DNA from: Favolaschia claudopus
Taxonomy: Eukaryota; Basidiomycota; Agaricomycetes; Agaricales; Mycenaceae
Direction of reading: 5' to 3'
DNA: 64,000 nt
Assembly (NCBI GenBank): GCA_037176885.1
Contig: JAWWNJ010000003.1
Span: 744,001-808,000 of the forward strand
Shown: piece after piece, positions 20,168 through 30,339 of the stretch
Numbering within the stretch: the stretch's first letter is position 1
Layout of the letters: each line of letters starts with the position of its first letter
Translations under genes and position numbers: made by a program
The notes under the pieces: generated by a model
The model's database searches: none
What the model was told of the DNA's origin: nothing
The model's input: only the letters and a program-made list of their open reading frames with translations

Positions 20168-22512
20168 TTATATCTCCCGTGCGTAGCATTGGCGCCCATT
20201 GGCGTCGAGAGCGTCGGGGTTTTGTGTTAGATAATCGGATAAGTTGTCGGGTTTCTGAGCATTATTTTCAGCGAGAGAAGATATTTCCGAGAGGATGCAT
20301 ACCTTGGGTCTCATCCCTCGCTTTATGGGGCGATTGAGGTAGTTGACGTACTTGCGGCACGCCTCCAAGTGGTCCCTCTGGACCCGGTGTTGCCTCTGCA
20401 GCTCCCTTGCATCTGCCTTCCGCTGTCTCTCCATCTCCGCCGCCTCAATCCTCGACCGCCGCTCCAGCAGCCGGGCTGCTGCTGCTGCTTCACGCTCCCT
20501 TGTTTCACGCTCCTTCCTCTCCCGCTTCTCCTGCTGCTCCAGTTGACGCTGAACCCGTTCCGCTTCTTGCCGATGGCGCTCGTCATCACGTCGTTGATCA
20601 ACACGCGCAAGACGTCATTGCCGTAGTCTTCAACCAAGCCCCACGATCGGGTGGACCTTTCCAGAGAGTTGCGAAGATGTGCGAGGGACGAGAACCGATT
20701 GTGCGCCAAGTAGGTGATCATGGTGTCCGTGATAAACACGTCGGAAGTGAGCCCGCTGTCAGCCCAATCCTTCTCGTACATCTCGGTTGCCCAGCGCTCG
20801 ACAATTTCCTTGCACTCCGTCAGATGGCCGCCGCGTCGCTTGGCACCTGCATCAGTGTCAAATTGGGATGTCATGAGGGTCGTGCGTACGAGACTAGCAG
20901 CAGAGAGCATTGGCTAGGACTACATGCAGATATTCAGTGACATGTACTTCACACGATGAACGCAAAATGTTACCTCGTTCTCGGACGGGATTGCCAAAAT
21001 ATTCGTCTGAGACGTCGCGGCGGCAGTCCGGGTGCTGTGCAGCTGCGTAGTGACGCACACCTGGGTTGAGCTTCTTGCGCCACTGGAGATTGTCGGGGAG
21101 CTTGTCATCGTCGCAGAACAGGGAACTCAATCGACTCAGCCGGCGCATCATTTGCTTCCGGGCGGTCTCGCGGTTCCCCACCGTCAATTGCGGCTGCATT
21201 TGTCGTCTTCTGCTTCTTGCGTGTCGACTTTTTCTGTGCCTGGAAGCACGACTTCTCGACAAGGAAGTGAGCTTGGGCAAAGATCTGTGGATCACGTCCC
21301 GCGCGGCCCATCTCCTGCTTCAGCTGCTCGAGCGAGTCGACAGCCCAGAAGCGGATGACGATTGAGATGTCGGGAATGTCTTGGCCCTGTAGCACATATG
21401 AGACCTCGATGCAGAGACTAGAAGGAAGAGACACATACATGAGACCCGATGGCGGTTGAGACGAGGATTTTGATGGCTCCGCGCTCAAAGCGCCGGATAC
21501 GCCGACATAGCGAAGAGGCTGGGAGTTGCGCCTCCATGACCGTGCCAACGAAGATTTGCATCTTCGGCCAGTAGCGAGCCGGTTGGGTGGCGTCCGGAAG
21601 GAATGGGACAACCGCGTTCCAGTTAGTCGAGCTGTTCATCAAATGAACACTCTCAACGATGTTCACGCGATCATTGCCCAGGTTGACATAGAATGCTTTA
21701 TGGAAATCGATCTCGAGGGCCGCGCAGATCTCGCGCTCGGCCTTGGGTGTAATGGTGGCGGATGTGGGAAGAACAGGGACGCGAGTGGGTAGCAGCGAGC
21801 GGAGACGGGACAACAATTGGTATTGAGGCCGAAAGTCGCTTCCCCAGATGCGGATGAGATGAGCTTCGTCAATGGCGACGAAGAGAACGCGCCCGAGCGT
21901 GTCCTTGTGCCGGATCCTGGGGTGGAAGCGTGGGCTCTCCATGAGCATCTCGGGCCCGACAAAAACAGCGTGGAACTCGTGAGATTTTAGCCGCTGCACA
22001 CGTTTAATTAGCCAAAGAAAAAGTGAAAAGCAGCTTCTGGTAACGCACCTTTAGCAAACCCTCATCCAACGTCTCGTTATTGACGGCTGCCGCAGAGATT
22101 CCGAGTTGATTGAATGTCTTCATCTGACACAGAATGAGAACGTGTAGTTGCACATAGAAGTCAACACTTACTTGTTGTTTTTGCAGGGAGAGTAATGGAG
22201 ATATACTCTAACGAGGACGAGCTTCGACTTGTTTTGAGGAAGGAGGAGAGGCAGGACAAATGGGGTCGTCTTGCCCATGCCCGTGCCTGCGATGACCAAG
22301 CTGTCGAGCTTCAAAATGAGAGCCTCGGCAACGTCTAGCTGCCAGTCGTGCGCGGTGTTGTTTGTGCGCTGCCGGAACACCGAGCTCATTGTGTCGCGTG
22401 TATGCTTTGAATTGTAACCATATTCAGTGGCTGCGCGCCACCGCGCATCATGTAGGAGGTGCTGAGAGCGCTCGCGGAGGGCGGGGTGATGGTCCCCACC
22501 CTCCGGAGGCAT
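20168..22512 (-). pseudogene. Second RecQ-like helicase, multi-exon, frameshifted
   Basis: From ATG 22510-22512: WQLDVAEALILKLDSLVIAG with Walker A GTGMGKT; IISPLLSLQKQQ; intron 22124-22171; exon 22123-22049; intron 21994-22048; then FVGPEMLMESPRF, DEAH in VAIDEAHLIRIWGSDFRPQY, motif III TSATIT and GNDRVNI. A 52-nt intron (21387-21438) removes a stop and joins the motif V remnant STAIGSH to GQDIPDISIVIRF; motif VI is QEMGRAGRD. The C-terminal part has FCDDDKLPDNLQWRKK, a long charged coiled coil (RDDERHRQEAERVQRQLEQQ) and RKYVNYLNRPIKRGMRPK, then an intron and a final short exon ending at 20168. Frame changes are needed near 22212, 21110 and 20590, so it is a pseudogene. It is distinct from the 5' helicase: the DEAH context, coiled-coil tail and exon plan differ. 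The segment upstream of 22512 is MITE sequence, so the promoter has been replaced. Confidence 0.75.
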
Positions 22513-22570
22513 GGTCCTGTAGGTGGCGGCGGACGCGAGCGAACGGCATGGACGCGGTGACGCGCGAAGC

Positions 22571-22812
22571 GGGTTACAGCTGTTTGACGGTTTTTGTCCG
22601 GTTTCTGATGGAGTGGGGATTTTGAGAAGTTGTTTACCTGTGATTGCTGGTGCGTGGCCTCGCCAAGCAGGCCTCGACAGCTTAACCGCTCCACCGTAGC
22701 CCCACTGCATTCACTGGTGGAGCCATACGGCGACTCGGAGGCATACAGGTGTAAACAAGAAACGAAATGCCCCACTCCATCAAAAACCGGACAAAAACCG
22801 TAAAACAGCTGT
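22571..22812. mobile_element. TA-flanked MITE with arms of about 70-80 bp
   Basis: TTA|CAGCTGTTTGACGG at the left (22571) and CCGTAAAACAGCTG|TAtcc at the right (ends near 22810) are inverted arms; the shared arm body is ggtttttgtccggttt..gatggagtgggg. Related copies or single arms lie at about 24636-24787 and 47734-47812. TA target use suggests Tc1/mariner-type mobilisation. Confidence 0.7.
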
Positions 22813-22828
22813 ATCCAACGGAAGTGGC

Positions 22829-22972
22829 CCAGACGTTCCTACGCCCTTGTTCCGATCACCCTCAAAATCAATCAAACGCCAAAACCTGTCATTGAAATTA
22901 CAGATTAGGAAGTAGCTCCGATATATCTAATCTCGCCCTCTCGGACTGCGGAGGAACGTCTGGGTATCCGAG
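22829..22972. mobile_element. About 145-bp MITE, CCCAGACGTTCCTACG family
   Basis: CCCAGACGTTCCTACG at the left and CGGAGGAACGTCTGGG + tatccgagacta at the right are inverted. The same family recurs at 54636-55125 (with a nested insert) and 55140-55262; a lone right end is at about 24608-24630. The conserved body includes aaaatcaatcaaacg and tgtcattg.aattacagatt. Confidence 0.65.
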
Positions 22973-23661
22973 ACTACGTCGACGCGCTTCCGCTGGCCGG
23001 CATCGTCGAGGAAATACTTACCTCCAGATGAAGAGGGGCAGCATCCTGCCTCCGTTGAGCGCCTGTATGGGCCAATAACTTGCCAATAACCCTTGTGTAT
23101 GCACAAGCCACTTTCGCAGGCAGGAGGGTGATGGTAGGTGTCACTGCATCGATCACCCCAGACGTCTCCAAGCGTTTTAATTTTCCCACAAGCCAGAGAT
23201 CAGTCAGCTGTCAAAACCGTCTTGTATTCCCTATATATGGAATAGGTTCGGATCAAGCCGCCTTCATTGCGACACACGGATTCTGAGAAGGGGCTTGTGC
23301 CAAGATCAAGAAAAAGAGGGATGTCTTGAGCTCGGTCCAGGAGCTCAGCCGTTGGCGAAACCCCTTCGCTGTAAGTGTATAATATGTACCTGAGATGTAT
23401 GCGAGCAGCATGAGCTACTTCAATTATTATTTCAACCCCATGTTGCCCCAATACAGCCCGCTGATGCTACGCTTCGACGAGCAAGAAAAGGCCACACAAA
23501 ATCCTGTAGCGAGGAGTCAACATTTGTTTTTTGGCCCCAAATTTCTTTGGACATAAGTATGCTTTCTGATAGACTCGCAGGCCAGTCGACGTACACTTCG
23601 GTCACAATCCGAGAGGGAGGGACTATTTAGGAAGGAGGGAAAACATCACGACAAACAATGA
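22973..23661. other. Unassigned stretch with a possible minus-strand exon
   Basis: A 71-codon minus-strand ORF (22974-23189) reads ETSGVIDAVTPTITLLPAKV and another (23200-23451) reads IHLRYILYTYSEGVSPTAEL; both are too short to assign. The word tataggttcgga (23240s) has an inverted partner near 24555, so an element may span 23.2-24.6 kb. Confidence 0.2.
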
Positions 23662-24013
23662 TCCCGCATGGTGCCGGTTTGGCAGATGGACTTTCCCCCC
23701 GCCATTTCAGAGGGTCCAACTTTAAAAAATCGCGTCCAAAACCCTCGAAAAAACGTTCTGAAGTTGGTATATGAAAGATGGATAACTTTCCCTTCTCTAT
23801 CGACTGACACCCCTTCTATTTTTCCGCGCCGCCCAAAACAAGTTACTGTCAATCGATAGAGAATTGAAAGTTATCCATTTCTGCTCTATAAAACCGGGGC
23901 CCAATCTCTACGGATACTGCGCTGCAAAATCGTCGTTTGCGCGAAAATTCTAAGTCCATGCCTCTGAAATGGCGGGGAGATCTGCCATCTGCCAAAACGG
24001 TGTCATGCGGGCC
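23662..24013. mobile_element. About 352-bp foldback with CCCGCATG ends
   Basis: Left cccgcatggtgccggtttgg... and right ...ccaaaacggtgtcatgcggg are inverted. The arms stay alignable for about 60 bp (gccatttcagagg / cctctgaaatggc). An internal shorter inverted pair (atggataacttt / aaagttatccat) is nested at about 23777-23878. Confidence 0.65.
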
Positions 24014-24604
24014 CAGCCGGTTAAGGTGTCTGCCTGAGTGTTACGATGGCATCAGTCACACCGGACCGGCTGGTTTACGAGCCTAGCTTTCTGAGTAATT
24101 TTTGAGTTTCTTTATGTCTCTGCGCCCACTAGGAATATGGTTCGCAACTTGGCAAGCGCGTTTGTCACGCATGTCACATACGTGACATCTCATCCCTCGC
24201 AGCGAAATTTGCATTCCTTGTGCGAAGCATTGAATTTCATAGCAAAACTGTGGTTGAGAAGTTGTAGTATATAATCATATTAGCCACTGGGAGGTAAAAC
24301 TAGCTGAAAACTCAGGTGATCCATAGGGGTTTAGAAAATGCCGAAACAAGCACAAAGTCCAAGCATAGGGCACTAAAAGTGAGGTATTTTATCAATTCAA
24401 ATGCATGAGCATATGGGTATGCTTCCATTGACTAAGCCTGAACTTGTTTTATGAGCGTCGGTGCTGAATTACGAGCAGTAGACAATCATGAGGACATTGG
24501 CCTTTTTTGGTAGTTTGGACCCGAGTTAGTCCGGCTTGCCCGGACCGGAGAAGGCTTGTTCCGAACCTATATATGGAAATACCTCCGGCCTCTGCACAGA
24601 TTGC

Positions 24605-24790
24605 GCAGAGACGTCTGGGTATCCGAGACTAAGCCCCACTGCATTCACTGGTGGAGCAAAATGCCGAAAATAGCCCAATTTGAGGCCAGAGTGGAGCCAT
24701 ACGGCGACTCGGAGGCATACAGGTGTAAACAAGAAACGAAATGCCCCACTCCATCAAAAACCGGACAAAAACCGTAAAACAACTGTAAAG
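24605..24790. repeat. Composite of two MITE fragments
   Basis: agacgtctgggtatccgaga (24608-) is the right end of the CCCAGACG family. It is followed by gccccactgcattcactggt... to ccgtaaaacaactg|TAaag, a one-armed copy of the CAGCTG/TA family that also appears at 22689-22811. Confidence 0.55.
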
Positions 24791-24945
24791 TCTTGTTCAC
24801 GAGACTAGTTGCGTCATCTCGGAGCACTTGACGTCACTTAAGAGTATTTCTCACCAAAAGTTTGGCGTGGAATTTTTCCCAAGTGCTCCAAAGTGACGCT
24901 AAGTGACGCTAAGACACGACAGCCGAATGGAGCCTAAGTGGGGGG

Positions 24946-25516
24946 TATGATAGCGGACCGAACTTCGTGACAAGCCAGATACCTAATTTGGAAATTGTTA
25001 CTGTGCCCTCAGTTTTTACCCAGTGGCATTGAAACTGTGCAGAAATGACCATAAGAAGGAAGACTAGAGATCCCTCGGGTCAAAAGTCTCAAAATCCACA
25101 AAATCATTTCTTCTTTCACGGATTTCGCGCTTTCGGTCCGGGCCGAGACATAGCCGGTGGCTGTACGATGCCGTCAGCGCATCAAATGTCTGCCGCACCA
25201 CTGAACCTTCACCAAATCTCAACCAAATCCAAGGGACTTCTGCTATGGATGTTTGCTGGGGTCAGAATTGAGCTACTGACCAACTTCAGGCTATAATCCG
25301 ATGGTTTTTTCCGGAAACCTGAAGTTAGGTACACACACTTTTGAAATTTTGCGCAAAAATTTCGCGCTTTTCTAACCCTAGACTAGAGTTTCTCCGTTTT
25401 CTCTGAAATGCGAATTTTGCCTATAAACCCACCCCAAGTTCCTGCTAAATCTCAAGTTTCAAAGAATTTTGGCCAAAATTCCGGCTTGATATGAAGTTGT
25501 GTCTGCTATCATACGT
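24946..25516. mobile_element. About 570-bp TIR element, GATAGC ends
   Basis: tatgatagcggaccgaactt at the left is inverted relative to aagttgtgtctgctatcata at the right (25497-25516). The internal sequence matches 47958-48455 in order (ctgtgcagaaa; gatttcgcgctttt; ggccg..catagccggtggctgt). No coding capacity beyond an 83-codon ORF that is not conserved in the other copy. Confidence 0.55.
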
Positions 25517-25754
25517 GACACGTATTGGTCACGTGCTGTGGGAAGATTCGGAGCCTGCTCCTACATACCAATTTGTGGCTTACAGCTCTGATAAGCTAGC
25601 TCGTCGCGCTCTGGGAGCTGAGACGTAGTACAGTATGTAATGTAATAAAAGAATATCTCGCGAAGAGACGGGGAAGACAAAAATTCATGCAAGGATGCCA
25701 TAAAGGGCAAGTGAACATGCATAGTGAAGTTGGTTTGTCAGGCGTGGCCGCAGG

Positions 25755-25868
25755 CCGCTGTGAGACGCTCCCGACCCCGAGAGCGCAATAAAAGCAACTC
25801 CGGGGAGTGGGAGACGTAGCTCGCACGAGACGCTCCCGACAACCAGAGCGCAACAAAGGCGACACCGG
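25755..25868. repeat. Two-unit direct repeat next to LINE copy B
   Basis: gagacgctcccgac..gagcgcaa.aaa.gc.ac.ccggg occurs twice (about 25759 and 25827), a 68-bp period, directly after the LINE tail. Confidence 0.5.
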
Positions 25869-25870
25869 GC

Positions 25871-25927
25871 TTGACTTGACTTGAAGTTCTATTATATGCC
25901 GTACCTGGCCAGTGAGGCTATGCGGCA
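25871..25927 (-). other. LINE copy B 3' hairpin and tail
   Basis: On the minus strand TGCCG/CGGCA with inner GCC/GGC, then a tcaag-type tail. It pairs perfectly, whereas copy C has TGCTG/CAGCA at the same place: a compensatory change. Confidence 0.65.
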
Positions 25928-26152
25928 GTACAAGAGGGGAGGTTAAGGTTACATGATCACTGGTAGGTTACGGGACGATTGCGGTAAACAGAAAGGAAAT
26001 GGAAATTTGGTATCGTGTAAGGAAAATGGTATGACGAGGAGAGACGTGAACGTGTGAATGAGGAACTAGTGTATGTAGGAGAGTGAGGACCTCTACTATA
26101 ATGGGGTTGCGTGAATCAGAAACGAAGATCGCGAAAGGGAGAGAGAGATTAT

Positions 26153-26570
26153 TTAATGAGCGTGTTGTTGAATGAACGGAAGGGGATGAATTGAAGACTT
26201 ATCCAACGACTCATGCAGATCCTTCATTCGCCCCGCGAGCGTCACCAGCAACTCCTTGCGCTTAGGACACGAATACGAATCAGCGCGATGCTTGCCGCCG
26301 CAGTTGAGGCATGCGACGGGCCCTGAACACGGCGTCGTTGGTGAGTGGTCGCCAACTGGCTTGGCACATACAGCGCAGGACGGTGCCTTGACGTTGCATC
26401 GAGCCTTCGTATGACCGTACTTGTAACAGCCCCAGCACTGAGAGATCCTTAGAATCCACGAGCGACAGTGGGACTTGTTGAGCAAAGCACGATGCGGCCA
26501 CGAGAAAGGGCGAGGTCGACTTTATCACGGGACTGGAGGAGAAAATAGACCGAGCCAGCGAGCGACACCG
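26153..26570 (-). pseudogene. LINE ORF1 (gag-like) C-terminus with three zinc knuckles
   Basis: SVYFLLQSRDKVDLALSRGR leads into TSPTV; after a one-base frame change (near 26455) come CWGCYKYGHTKARC, CAVCAKPVGDHSPTTPC and CLNCGGKHRADSYSC, then KELLVTLAGRMKDLHESLDK and the stop. The three CCHC-type knuckles are those of nucleic-acid-binding LINE ORF1 proteins that coat the RNA. The same block is found with about 75% identity by eye at 43905-44308. Upstream of 26570 the similarity to that copy fades. Confidence 0.75.
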
Positions 26571-26844
26571 GGCAGGAGACGTACTCGTGTGTGCAGCCCG
26601 CGGCCAGCGCGACACGAGACTGGGGGATACCGACGCCAGAAAGCGAGCAGCCGGACCCCCAAACAGGAGCAGCGCTCCAAAGCGAAGCGCGACCGGCAAA
26701 CGCGAAGTGGCGACGGGCACCCCAACCGGAGTGCTGCGACAAGGAAAAGAATCATAAATGAAACATACCGCGTTCTTGGTGACGGAAAACGTGGGGGTAG
26801 TGCACACAGGATATGAAGAAAGAATTAAAAGGAAACACTCGCAC

Positions 26845-27140
26845 GATATGACACTCGGCGATGGTAGCGGGCACGGATTTGCAAGTGATATGACACTCGG
26901 TGTTGCCAATAGCGGGCGCAGACGTACAAGTCTGCGCACGCAGGAATAAGAAACAGAGAAAAAGAAATCACGCGCGATATGACACTCGGCGTTGGCAGCG
27001 GGCACAGACATACAAGTCCGCGCACGCAGAGATAAGAAACAAAGAAAAAAAGGAAATCACACACGATATGACACTCGGTGTTGGTAGCGGGCGCGGATGT
27101 ACAGGTCCGCGCACGCAGAAATAAGAAACAGAGAAAGATA
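26845..27140. repeat. 89-bp tandem repeat, about 3.3 units
   Basis: gatatgacactcgg starts at 26845, 26887, 26976 and 27065: one shortened unit (42 bp), then two of 89 bp, then a partial one. Each unit ends with a purine-rich aataagaaacagagaaa stretch. Long minus-strand ORFs here are only reads through the repeat. Confidence 0.8.
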
Positions 27141-27149
27141 AGGAAAGAA

Positions 27150-27837
27150 AACCAAAGAAAGATAGAGGAAAGAAAGATGGATCATAATTGGAACATACCG
27201 CGTCCACAGTGGCGCAAATACAGGACTACCATCACCAGAGAGCAGTCTTGAAGTACAGGGCCATCAGAACGAGCGCAAAGTCATCGAGAGGACTGCTGAT
27301 CAGATTCGTCGAGTTTGATGGCAAAGATGATGTGACGAAGACAACAACGGGAAGGTGAGCAACGCTACAGGCATAAGGCCTAAGGCTCCAACCATTTCCG
27401 TTTGCAAACGTTTGTAAACGGTAATATCCGTTTTCGTTTCCATTTAATTTGCTCGAGGTCGGAAACAGTTTGGAAACAGTTTGTAAATGGTTCAAACGGT
27501 TGGGCTGAATGAACTGGCTTTCAGTACACAGAATTTTGCAAATGGTAGTAAAATTCACTGAACAGTTCCATAGACCAATCTCTGCTCCCTGATCATAGTG
27601 ATAGCTCATTACTTGCAGCTTGGGATGCTCAACCGTTGTCCAAATGAGGAAACTGGACAACTTCTGGGCGCGGATTTGGGGTCTCATATTGGCTCGGGTC
27701 CCATGTGAGGACATCTAGGGGTTGATGGGGTGATAAACGCGAGAAGGAGGGGAACAAAACATGCCGACTCACCTCTAGGTACGCCCAATTCGACCACTCC
27801 AGAAATTCATCCGTTTAAAACCGTTTTAAACCGTTAA
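27150..27837. other. Unassigned stretch
   Basis: A 160-codon minus-strand ORF (27232-27714) crosses a segment rich in gtttg..aaac words (27405-27500: cgtttgcaaacg, cgtttgtaaacgg, gtttggaaacag) and is not recognisable. aaaccgtttt repeats at 27810-27835 lead into the next foldback. Confidence 0.25.
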
Positions 27838-28234
27838 GATAGGCCTTATCCATATCCATCCAAGGATCAAAACACGTTTCCCACGCTTTGAAATATTAGT
27901 ATTAAGTCTCGTAGGACAAAATTAAAAATTCTGGCCCGGCAAAGCCTTTGAAAGGATGTGAAGGGGTGCCTCCCAGATTTTGACGACATTGGGTGAAGGA
28001 GATAGGTTTTTACTGATCTCAATGCGTGTGACATCAACAGACCAGCACAGTAAAAAGCTATCTCGTCTCTCAATTCTTACTCAAACATTATAAAAATTTG
28101 GGAGGCACCCCTTCACATCCTTTCAAAGGCTTTGCCGGGCCAGAATTTTTAACTTTGTTCTACGAGACTTAATACTAATATTTCAAAGCGTGGGAAATGT
28201 GTTTTGGGATGGATATGGATAAGGCCTATCTTAT
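27838..28234. mobile_element. 397-bp foldback, arms about 130-150 bp
   Basis: taagataggccttatccata (27838) is mirrored by tatggataaggcctatctta (ends at about 28233). The arms continue through cacgctttgaaatattagta, the word taagtctcgta, cccggcaaagcctttgaaag and ggggtgcctccca with few differences. The central 110 bp are unique. No coding capacity. Confidence 0.8.
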
Positions 28235-28313
28235 AAACGTTATTTTAATAATAATGTTTCATCCCAATTCGGACAGAACACGTGATGTTCTTCGACATCA
28301 TAGGTCTACCTTA

Positions 28314-29370
28314 ACTAGTTCCCACAAGCTCGGAGCAATCGGCAATGATCCCGATGACATACAGTATGGTGCACATCACATAAACACCACCAAATAGGTC
28401 CCATCACTGATGGCATCATTGATGTCTCAAATCGCCCAAGAACAAAAAACCAAATTTTATATTGCATTTTCTGTACTGAAATCTCATGGAGGCACGCTAG
28501 GAGAAGGACATAAGTTGCAGCCAATAGCTTTCCAACGACTTCGGGAGCATGTAACTCGGCGTCCGGACTTATGGCTACCCAATAAGGATATGTGTCGTAA
28601 GCACACGTGAGTGATTGATTGATTGTATCAGTGATGTCTCAAATCCGTGCCGTGAAAAATATATTTATTGTGAGTTTTGAGCGGATGAAAAATCCCTCTA
28701 TGGTGCGCTCGGCCTAAACACCACCAAACAAGAACGAAATTTATTCCACCTGATCAAAACCTTCCCACGACTGATCCTCTGGCCAAAACACTCCGATTAG
28801 ATAGTAGTACAATCCCTCAAGAGGGATTCTTCATCCGCTCAAAACTCACAATAAATACTTTTTCCGCAGGGGCCGATTTGAGACATCAGTGATGCAATCA
28901 ATCAATCAGTCATGTGAGCTTACGGAACATGCCTAATTTAGGTCACCACTGACATTTTATATGCTCTCAGAGACCTCTGTGACCTCGCTGCTACACCAAT
29001 TGAGGTTTCCTGGTATGTTTTAACTCTGCCTGGCCCCAATTGTCAAAAAATACAATTTAAATTTAATTTTTTTCCTTCGGTCGATTTGAGACATCAATGA
29101 TCACATCAATGATGGGACCTATTTGGTGGTGTTTAGGCCGAGCGCACCATAGAGGGTTTAGTCTACTAATAGTACTATCTAATCGGAGTGTTTTGGCCAG
29201 AGGATCAGGCGTGGGAAGGCTCTGATGTGGTGCAATAAATTTTGTTCCTGTTTGGTGGTGTTTATGCGATGTGCACCATAGGGCTTTGGGGATTTGACAG
29301 GAAAGTGGGAAATCTGCAGGAGGCCTGCGTCATAGGTGGCTGTGTAGTGCCAAAAGAGGGAGTTCCCCTT
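28314..29370 (+). mobile_element. Remnant LTR of the 37-44 kb chromovirus family, split by inserts
   Basis: 28314-28361 (ctagttcccacaagctcgga...) and 29274-29370 (agggctttggggatttgaca to gggagttcccc) are the second half of the LTR seen at 37251-37580, interrupted at gatgacat / agggctttgg by the 28362-29273 insert. The first half of the LTR is not seen. Confidence 0.65.
28362..29273. mobile_element. Nested inverted-repeat elements (tatggtgc ends)
   Basis: The outer ends tatggtgcacatcacataaa and tttatgcgatgtgcaccata are inverted. Inside, tatggtgcgctcggcctaaa appears at 28705 and inverted near 29151, with matching interiors (cctctggccaaaacactccg / cggagtgttttggccagagg). Gatttgagacatca words occur in both orientations. 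At least one copy of the same family lies inside another. Confidence 0.6.
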
Positions 29371-29371
29371 G

Positions 29372-29737
29372 GCCTCGAAACTCTGCGTGATCGTGCGAAC
29401 CGCACCATCTCCTTGTCGCTTCTAAGTATATAATATTGACTCGATTGTGGCTCAGTATCGCATGGAGGATGCACGGCCCGTATACTCGCCAGTCAACACG
29501 TCGGCCGCTCCGCTTTTGAAGTCTCAATCTCCTCAGACTTCGGAAGACCTCCAGCGCATGGCCAACGTTCCCTACCAGCACGCCGTTGGTTCGCTTATGC
29601 ATACCGCTGTTCAATGCCGTCCAGACATCACGAAGGCAGTCCAAGCCGTATCGCAATTTTTAAAATTCAATTTAGCTCCAACCCCGGTGAAGCTGACCCG
29701 AGCCGCGGCAACACTACCGTCACCATCACGTGGATAG
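29372..29737 (+). pseudogene. Ty1/copia reverse transcriptase fragment
   Basis: LRDRANRTISLS, then after a frame change QYRMEDARPVYSPVNTS, then NVPYQHAVGSLMHTAVQCRP and DITKAVQAVSQF. These are the conserved blocks at the end of copia RT leading to RNase H (MEDARPV-TP, VPYQ-AVGSLMY, RPDI--AV). It ends abruptly after 29700. Only about 365 bp of a 4-5-kb element remain. Confidence 0.7.
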
Positions 29738-29999
29738 TTTCCCACAGATCCGGCGCTCTCCGAAACAACACACGCATGCTGACAAAGCCGCGGTACGTTG
29801 GAGCCCTAAGTAGTTGAATGGAAGCAAGTTCCCCATAAATGTCGATAGATAGTGGCTCATCGTTCGTCTCGAGAGTGGCGTACAGTGCATACCAGGCGGA
29901 AGACCGCGGGAAAGTGTCACTTCTTCGAACCAATTGTAGTTTTATTGATTTTCGTTGTTCTTTATTTACTGTACTATTTACAGTATTTGAACTCAAAAA

Positions 30000-30092
30000 G
30001 GTCAAGCCAGGAGTCGAACCTGGAACGCGAAAGGTGATAGTCGTGAACCTGAATACACAGACCTCGTGCTCTGCCATTGAGCTATATGACCC
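30000..30092 (-). tRNA. tRNA-like gene with intron, anticodon possibly GTG (His)
   Basis: On the minus strand: (G)GGTCATA, TA, D-arm GCTC-AATGGCA-GAGC, an anticodon region starting GAGGTCTGTGT with a 3' stem ACCTT about 20 nt later (an intron), T-arm CCAGG-TTCGACT-CCTGG and acceptor 3' strand CTTGACC, followed at once by TTTTT (Pol III terminator). Five of seven acceptor pairs form; two mismatches suggest decay or a SINE head. The GTG anticodon depends on how the stem is set; TGT is the alternative. Confidence 0.5.
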
Positions 30093-30339
30093 TTGATGCC
30101 TCTCAGTCATGAGGGAACATGTCAGAAAATAAACCTCCGACCACTGACACCGTCACCAGGTGTCACCCAAGTGTCACCTGAACGCAGTCTTCCGAATTGC
30201 CTCCGAAGTCCGATCGCAGATCGGTTGTCATACTATTGTGCCCAACGGGTATATGGGTCTGAATTTCCGGCTCCCCTGTCCATCGTTTGATTTTTTCGGG
30301 ATTTATTCTTTGACTAATTCTCTGCCAGATACCCAAAGC

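Larger units (their letters stand above)
25870..26745 (-). mobile_element. LINE copy B: ORF1-only Tad1-type element, 5'-truncated
   Basis: Reading leftward: ORF1 C-terminus (about 26570-26153), a roughly 225-bp pyrimidine-rich 3' UTR, the terminal hairpin (25927-25897) and a (ttgac)n-type tail (25885-25871). No endonuclease, RT or RNase H lies between ORF1 and the 3' end. The last 60 bp match LINE copy A. Confidence 0.75.

Noticed and set aside
24012..24090. tRNA-like segment (agccggttaaggtgtctgcctg...)
   Set aside because: An A-box-like word and a short stem are present, but no B box, T-arm or terminator.
26280..27011. 243-codon minus-strand ORF
   Set aside because: Out-of-frame read over LINE ORF1 and the 89-bp tandem repeat; no family motifs, Ser/Pro/Arg-rich composition typical of a shadow frame.
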